Positions 37,901 to 41,317 of a stretch of 41,317 nucleotides of DNA are shown in pieces. A program made the translations under genes and the position numbers. The notes below the pieces were generated by a model that saw only the letters and a program-made list of their open reading frames with translations, searched no databases and was not told where the DNA came from. Each line of letters opens with the position of its first letter. Position 1 is the first letter of the stretch. Source of the stretch: Candidatus Zixiibacteriota bacterium (lineage in GTDB: Bacteria > Zixibacteria > MSB-5A5 > GN15 > FEB-12); assembly GCA_021163775.1 (NCBI GenBank), contig JAGGTI010000085.1:1-41317 (forward strand). The letters are read 5' to 3'.

Positions 37901-39148
37901 TTGGCAAAATCAACATCGGAAAACGCCAGAGCAGGATTCCCAATGAGTCAGTTCTTTTCCAATTCTCCGATCCTGCGGGTGATGCGCCGAGAATTCGGGC
38001 GGATAGCTGAGCGGAAAGCTATTTATACGCTCATGATCATTGTTCCCCTGATAGTTTTCTTTCTTGTCTCATATATTTATCGCGACCGGGTGGTTGTTGA
38101 TATTCCTATAGGAATGTGCGACCTCGATAATAGCGAACTCTCGCGTACAATCGTTCGTTCCATTGAGTCAACCCGTTCGCTGGCAATCAGCGGCAAAGTA
38201 TCGTCGGTAGACGACATCAAAAACGAAATGCGCAAGGGAGCCATTCATGGTGCCATCTATATTCCTTCCGATCTTGAACGTGATATCAAGAGTGGCAAGC
38301 CGGCAACTATTGTCATTTACAAGAACACGGCCAATCTGATAATCGGTAATTTGATCCTAAAAGATGCCTCCACTATAAGTCAGACTGTCTCAGCCGGAGT
38401 GTTGATGAAAAGACTACAAGCAAGTGGCCTTTCTCCCGATCAGGCTTTGGCCTTGGCCAATCCGATCAGAATTAACAGCTACGCTCTTTTCAATCCCGGC
38501 TACAACTATGCAAACTTTCTTTCACCCGCTATCGTCATGGTTTTGCTTCAGATGCTTGTCCAGATATTGGCTGTAGTTGTAATCAACGATGAAATCAATG
38601 ATGGAACACTGGTGGATCTGTTTCAAACGGCTAATGGTAAAGTCTCGGCAGTGTTATGGGGCAAGACCCTGGCGCATGTGGCGGTTCACAGCGCCACAGG
38701 CTTTGGTGTGCTGGCAATGTTGTTCCCACTCTTTGGGATTCCAATCCAAGGCTCAATTCTTTTGGCTATACCTTTCATGATATATTTTGTTGCGGCCAGC
38801 TTCCTTCCCGGACTTGCCATCTCCTGTTTGTCTAATAACAAATTTCTCGTGACGGATATTGCTGCTTTCTACAACTCGCCGGCCTTTCTTTTTAGCGGTT
38901 ATACGTTTCCACTCTGGGCGATGCCAGGGTTTCATTATTTTTATGCGCAATTGCTTCCGTTTACATACTTTCTTAACGGCTTTCTGAAAATATACCAGTA
39001 TGACGCTCCTGCAAGCTCTCTCCTTCCAGAAATCGGGGCTCTTTCCATCTTTGTATTTGGTTCGCTCATTGCGGCAGCTGCTCTACTCAAATACCGCGTC
39101 AAGCCAATGGCCAATGCAGCTTCCAGCGCACCGGAGGCGATATCATGA
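37901..39148 (+). CDS. ABC-2 type permease 1 (YbhS/YbhR-like)
   Basis: 415 residues if the TTG at 37901 is used; an ATG at 37943 (MSQFFSNSP) is an alternative with a weak ribosome site. One N-terminal helix (LMIIVPLIVFFLVSYIY) and a large extracytoplasmic domain (to ~residue 205: IPIGMCDLDNSELSRTIVRS, PSDLERDIKSG) precede five C-terminal helices with the ABC-2 motif SGYTFPLWAMP. It pairs with the next permease, whose start overlaps by ATGA. No ATP-binding subunit is encoded in the operon. Confidence 0.88.
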   Translation: MAKSTSENARAGFPMSQFFSNSPILRVMRREFGRIAERKAIYTLMIIVPLIVFFLVSYIYRDRVVVDIPIGMCDLDNSELSRTIVRSIESTRSLAISGKVSSVDDIKNEMRKGAIHGAIYIPSDLERDIKSGKPATIVIYKNTANLIIGNLILKDASTISQTVSAGVLMKRLQASGLSPDQALALANPIRINSYALFNPGYNYANFLSPAIVMVLLQMLVQILAVVVINDEINDGTLVDLFQTANGKVSAVLWGKTLAHVAVHSATGFGVLAMLFPLFGIPIQGSILLAIPFMIYFVAASFLPGLAISCLSNNKFLVTDIAAFYNSPAFLFSGYTFPLWAMPGFHYFYAQLLPFTYFLNGFLKIYQYDAPASSLLPEIGALSIFVFGSLIAAAALLKYRVKPMANAASSAPEAIS

Positions 39149-40299
39149 GCTGGCGAAATCTTGTGGCAGTATTCTGGCGTGAAACGGAAATTATCCGTCA
39201 CGACCGGAACATCGTTATCGTTCTACTTCTGGCACCGGCTATCTACGCTCTTTTTCTTGGTACCATCTTCAACAATAAGATTGAAACAAATGTCCCGATA
39301 GTCGTCATTGATAATGACCGCACTGCAATTTCGCGCACGCTTATCCGTAGTTTTGATTCCCATCAGTTGTTACTGGTAACGGAGATTGAACCAGACTTTG
39401 AGTCTGCTAAAGAAGGCATTATCGAATCCAGAGCGCAGGCGATAGTGTATATTCCCAAACATTTTGAGGACGCTTTGAAGTCAGGGCGGATGGTAAATCT
39501 GGAAGTCTATTTAAACACCGCCAGGTTTTTGCCATCAAACGATATAAACAAGGCTGTCAACGAGGTCGCTTTGACCATTGCGGCAGGCATTCGACTAAAA
39601 TATTTTCAAACAAAAGGATTGAACACCGAGCAAGCTAAAGAGTTGGTGCAACCGTTGAGCGGGGACATTCGCTCGCTTTTTAATGTCTCTGAGAGTTATG
39701 GTGATTTCCTTTTGCCCGGACTATTCATCCTTATCCTTCAACAGACTCTTCTATTTGGACTATCGCTGAGTGTTGCACGAGAGAGAGAGATGAAAACCTT
39801 AGCGTCACTCAATACGGTCTCTGGCGGAAGTTCGCTGGTGGCTGTACTGGGAAAAGGAGCACCGTACTTCTTACTTTATGGATCATATACGATATTCTCC
39901 TTGGTCGTCTTCTTTTCACTTTTTAGCCTCAATGTTCTCGGAAGTATGTCGGCGCTAGCGGTGCTCATGGTCCTGTTTCTCATAGCAATAATTGGATTCG
40001 CGGTATTTGTTTCCTCATTTTTCAAACAGGAAATTCAGGCTTTGCAGTTTCTTGTATTTTCATCCATGCCGCTATTTCTTTTGTCCGGTTATTCCTGGCC
40101 GGTTTGGGCGATGCCCTGGCCATTGCGCATGACGACACAGCTGCTTCCCAGTACACCTCTTTTCCAAGTCTTTGTAAGAGTGACACAGATGGGCGCTGGT
40201 TGGCAACACATCTGGCTGGATCTTCTTCATCTGCTGATACTGGCTATTGGTTGGATAGCTCTAGCACAATGGCGGATCAGACATTTGAGTAAATCGTGA
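39145..40299 (+). CDS. ABC-2 type permease 2 (YbhR/YbhS-like)
   Basis: 384 residues with the same plan as permease 1: one N-terminal helix (IVIVLLLAPAIYALFLGTIF), an extracytoplasmic domain (VPIVVIDNDRTAISRTLIRS, PKHFEDALKSG), then five helices with SGYSWPVWAMPWPL. The two are clear paralogues and presumably heterodimerise. It is the last gene of the efflux operon, about 10 bp before the second att-like repeat. The ATPase must come from elsewhere, or the operon is incomplete. Confidence 0.88.
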   Translation: MSWRNLVAVFWRETEIIRHDRNIVIVLLLAPAIYALFLGTIFNNKIETNVPIVVIDNDRTAISRTLIRSFDSHQLLLVTEIEPDFESAKEGIIESRAQAIVYIPKHFEDALKSGRMVNLEVYLNTARFLPSNDINKAVNEVALTIAAGIRLKYFQTKGLNTEQAKELVQPLSGDIRSLFNVSESYGDFLLPGLFILILQQTLLFGLSLSVAREREMKTLASLNTVSGGSSLVAVLGKGAPYFLLYGSYTIFSLVVFFSLFSLNVLGSMSALAVLMVLFLIAIIGFAVFVSSFFKQEIQALQFLVFSSMPLFLLSGYSWPVWAMPWPLRMTTQLLPSTPLFQVFVRVTQMGAGWQHIWLDLLHLLILAIGWIALAQWRIRHLSKS

Positions 40300-40309
40300 C
40301 CGAAACGGT

Positions 40310-40545
40310 GTCACGTTATTCGGTGTTATTGGGGATATCGTCGCGATAATTCTCATAACTGGTTGCGGTACAAAAAAATGGAGGTGGGGGGAATCGAAAA
40401 TGGGTACTTTCGCAACCTCTTGAACCCCTTCAAATTGTAGCGTATCGTGAAGAATGCCAACGATTTCCAGCTTTTATTTGGTTTTGTTTGGTTGTATGTA
40501 TTTCGGGGTGTTTTTCACTCAAGATGGCACAAATATGGCACAAAC
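40310..40545. repeat. att-like site 3 (both arms)
   Basis: The left half (40313-40380) matches the left arm of site 1 (344-430), the core ATGGAGGTGGGGGGAATCGA matches both, and the right half (to 40545) matches the right arm of site 2 (34397-34570). It is thus the only copy with both arms. On the minus strand the core reads TTCGATT-CCCCC-CACCTCC-A, close to a tRNA-Ser or tmRNA 3' end. Confidence 0.65.
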
Positions 40546-40556
40546 CAGAGCCATGA

Positions 40557-41180
40557 TTATCGGAGGGCAATATTCCATTCAGGATTAAGTACACGAATCA
40601 GGTTGCGTTCCAACAGCTTTATTTCTTCCGTATCAGTCATTTCATATACGAACAAACGTAGGCCGTCCTTGTTCGTAAGTACAAGGTTATTCAAGTGGCA
40701 GTTCGTCTTTTGACCATCCTTAAAACAATTCTTTGGAGAGATACAGCCGTATCCACTGTTGAATCGCTTTTCGAAAGAATTTAGGCATCTTCCTACGTAT
40801 TTTTTTTCATCGTCATAAGTAAAGACATAAATACCCTTCTTAGTGCCCCATTCTCTAGAGTCAATGTAGAACCTGCAATATTCGAGATCACCGCAATCGT
40901 TCAGGAATTTCTTATAGAAAGAGTCTTCGCTATTCTTAAGTTGCAGTAAGAAGCAGCCAACTGGTATTTGAAGAGAGCGAGAGTAGTGTGCCTTCGCATG
41001 CGCCGCCAAGTGTCGATATCGCTTGTGCAGAATTGTTTGTGCGACCGTCTTGTTGTTCTTCCGTCCAAACACATTCGTATAGACGTCGACTTGGAATTGG
41101 ATGGGAAGCTCCGTGAAAGTGAAACTTACTTGTTCTCGCCCATTGTGAAATTGGATATTCATGTCTGGTAAATAACACAT
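40557..41180 (-). CDS. GIY-YIG domain protein
   Basis: 207 residues. The C-terminal half has a GIY-YIG nuclease core: KKGIYVFTYDDEKKYVGRCLNSFEKRFNSGYG, with the GIY triad, the KYVGR form of YIG-x-R, and a late Glu/Asn region (EEIKLLERNLIRVLNPEWN). The N-terminal ~100 residues are unassigned. The start codon follows directly on the stop of the upstream HTH gene, so the two are one unit. It may serve in a mobile element; no homing-endonuclease signature beyond the core is visible. Confidence 0.78.
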   Translation of the reverse strand: MCYLPDMNIQFHNGREQVSFTFTELPIQFQVDVYTNVFGRKNNKTVAQTILHKRYRHLAAHAKAHYSRSLQIPVGCFLLQLKNSEDSFYKKFLNDCGDLEYCRFYIDSREWGTKKGIYVFTYDDEKKYVGRCLNSFEKRFNSGYGCISPKNCFKDGQKTNCHLNNLVLTNKDGLRLFVYEMTDTEEIKLLERNLIRVLNPEWNIALR

Positions 41181-41317
41181 TCAGAGTTCAACGGCAATTG
41201 ATCTATTCACACGACCACTTTTTGCTTTAGAGTCAAGCCACTGTTTTATGTCGCTCTCTTTGAAACGAACAAACCGCCCCAGCTTGAAATGCGGAATATA
41301 CCCAATGTGAGTCCACT
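41181..41317 (-). CDS. Excisionase/HTH_17-like DNA-binding protein, 5' end beyond window
   Basis: Only the C-terminal ~45 codons are in the window. They read HIGYIPHFKLGRFVRFKESD, then IKQWLDSKAKSGRVNRS and end at a TGA (41181-41183). The pattern IPHFKLGR-x-VRFKxSD-I-x-x-WL is the MerR-like excisionase/HTH_17 family. Such proteins regulate integrases or excision. It is adjacent to the att-like repeat and GIY-YIG gene, so an element with an integrase may continue beyond the right edge. Confidence 0.8.
   Translation of the reverse strand, partial: WTHIGYIPHFKLGRFVRFKESDIKQWLDSKAKSGRVNRSIAVEL

Noticed and set aside
1-41317. CRISPR arrays, rRNA genes and selenocysteine TGA codons within the Fe-S genes
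   Set aside because: No spaced repeats of CRISPR type, no rRNA-like sequence, and all recognised redox proteins carry Cys at their active motifs.

Overview
The window looks like a chromosomal segment of an anaerobic, Gram-negative-type bacterium: it has a porin, a TolC/HlyD efflux set and a lipoprotein signal, and it is dense in Fe-S flavoproteins. I cannot assign a phylum. A Desulfobacterota-like or FCB/Zixibacteria-like lineage is only a guess from gene content.

Layout. (1) 1-1233: a degraded accessory edge with an octamer tandem repeat, an att-like sequence and a truncated transposase. (2) 1.2-3.0 kb: a GYD-domain protein and an outer-membrane porin. (3) 3.2-10.3 kb: a tightly packed operon with DsrE-like and TusA-like sulfur carriers, an MvhD-like subunit, an HdrA with an internal GltD-type NAD(P)H module, a second HdrA, a small winged-helix-like protein, HdrC and HdrB. 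(4) 10.5-13.7 kb: soluble histidine kinase, sigma54 response regulator and archaemetzincin. (5) 13.7-19.0 kb: a predicted sigma54 promoter with upstream repeats drives a NuoG-like ferredoxin fused to a GcvH-like domain, a second GcvH-like protein, NuoE, a thioredoxin-like [2Fe-2S] protein and NuoF. (6) 19.1-23.0 kb: a second kinase (membrane, Cache-like), sigma54 regulator and archaemetzincin set. (7) 23.0-24.9 kb, minus strand: a third GcvH-like protein behind its own predicted sigma54 promoter. (8) 25.3-29.1 kb: a cassette of DRTGG, RsbW-like ATPase, sensory [FeFe]-hydrogenase-like protein, DRTGG, PHP and HATPase. (9) 29.3-31.5 kb, minus strand: a cysteine desulfurase-SelD fusion. (10) 31.7-34.2 kb: an IS481-like transposase remnant, a frameshifted serine hydrolase and a zinc-ribbon repeat protein. 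(11) 34.4-40.5 kb: a TetR/TolC/HlyD/two-permease efflux operon between two direct repeats. (12) 40.5-41.3 kb, minus strand: a GIY-YIG protein and an excisionase-like HTH protein.

How the genes may work together (inference). Sections 3-8 look like one redox system. A NuoEFG-like NADH module and a GltD/HdrA NAD(P)H module would exchange electrons with an HdrBC disulfide- or persulfide-type site, with DsrE/TusA delivering sulfur. Three proteins share an apparently undescribed architecture: one or two CX12CX5-6CX2C motifs followed by a GcvH-like fold lacking the lipoyl lysine and a common C-terminal tail. Two kinase/sigma54-regulator/metzincin sets would sense state and drive the two sigma54 promoters, and the H-cluster-like protein could be an additional redox or H2 sensor. 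No hydrogenase, formate dehydrogenase or NuoG catalytic domain lies in the window, so the terminal substrate is unknown.
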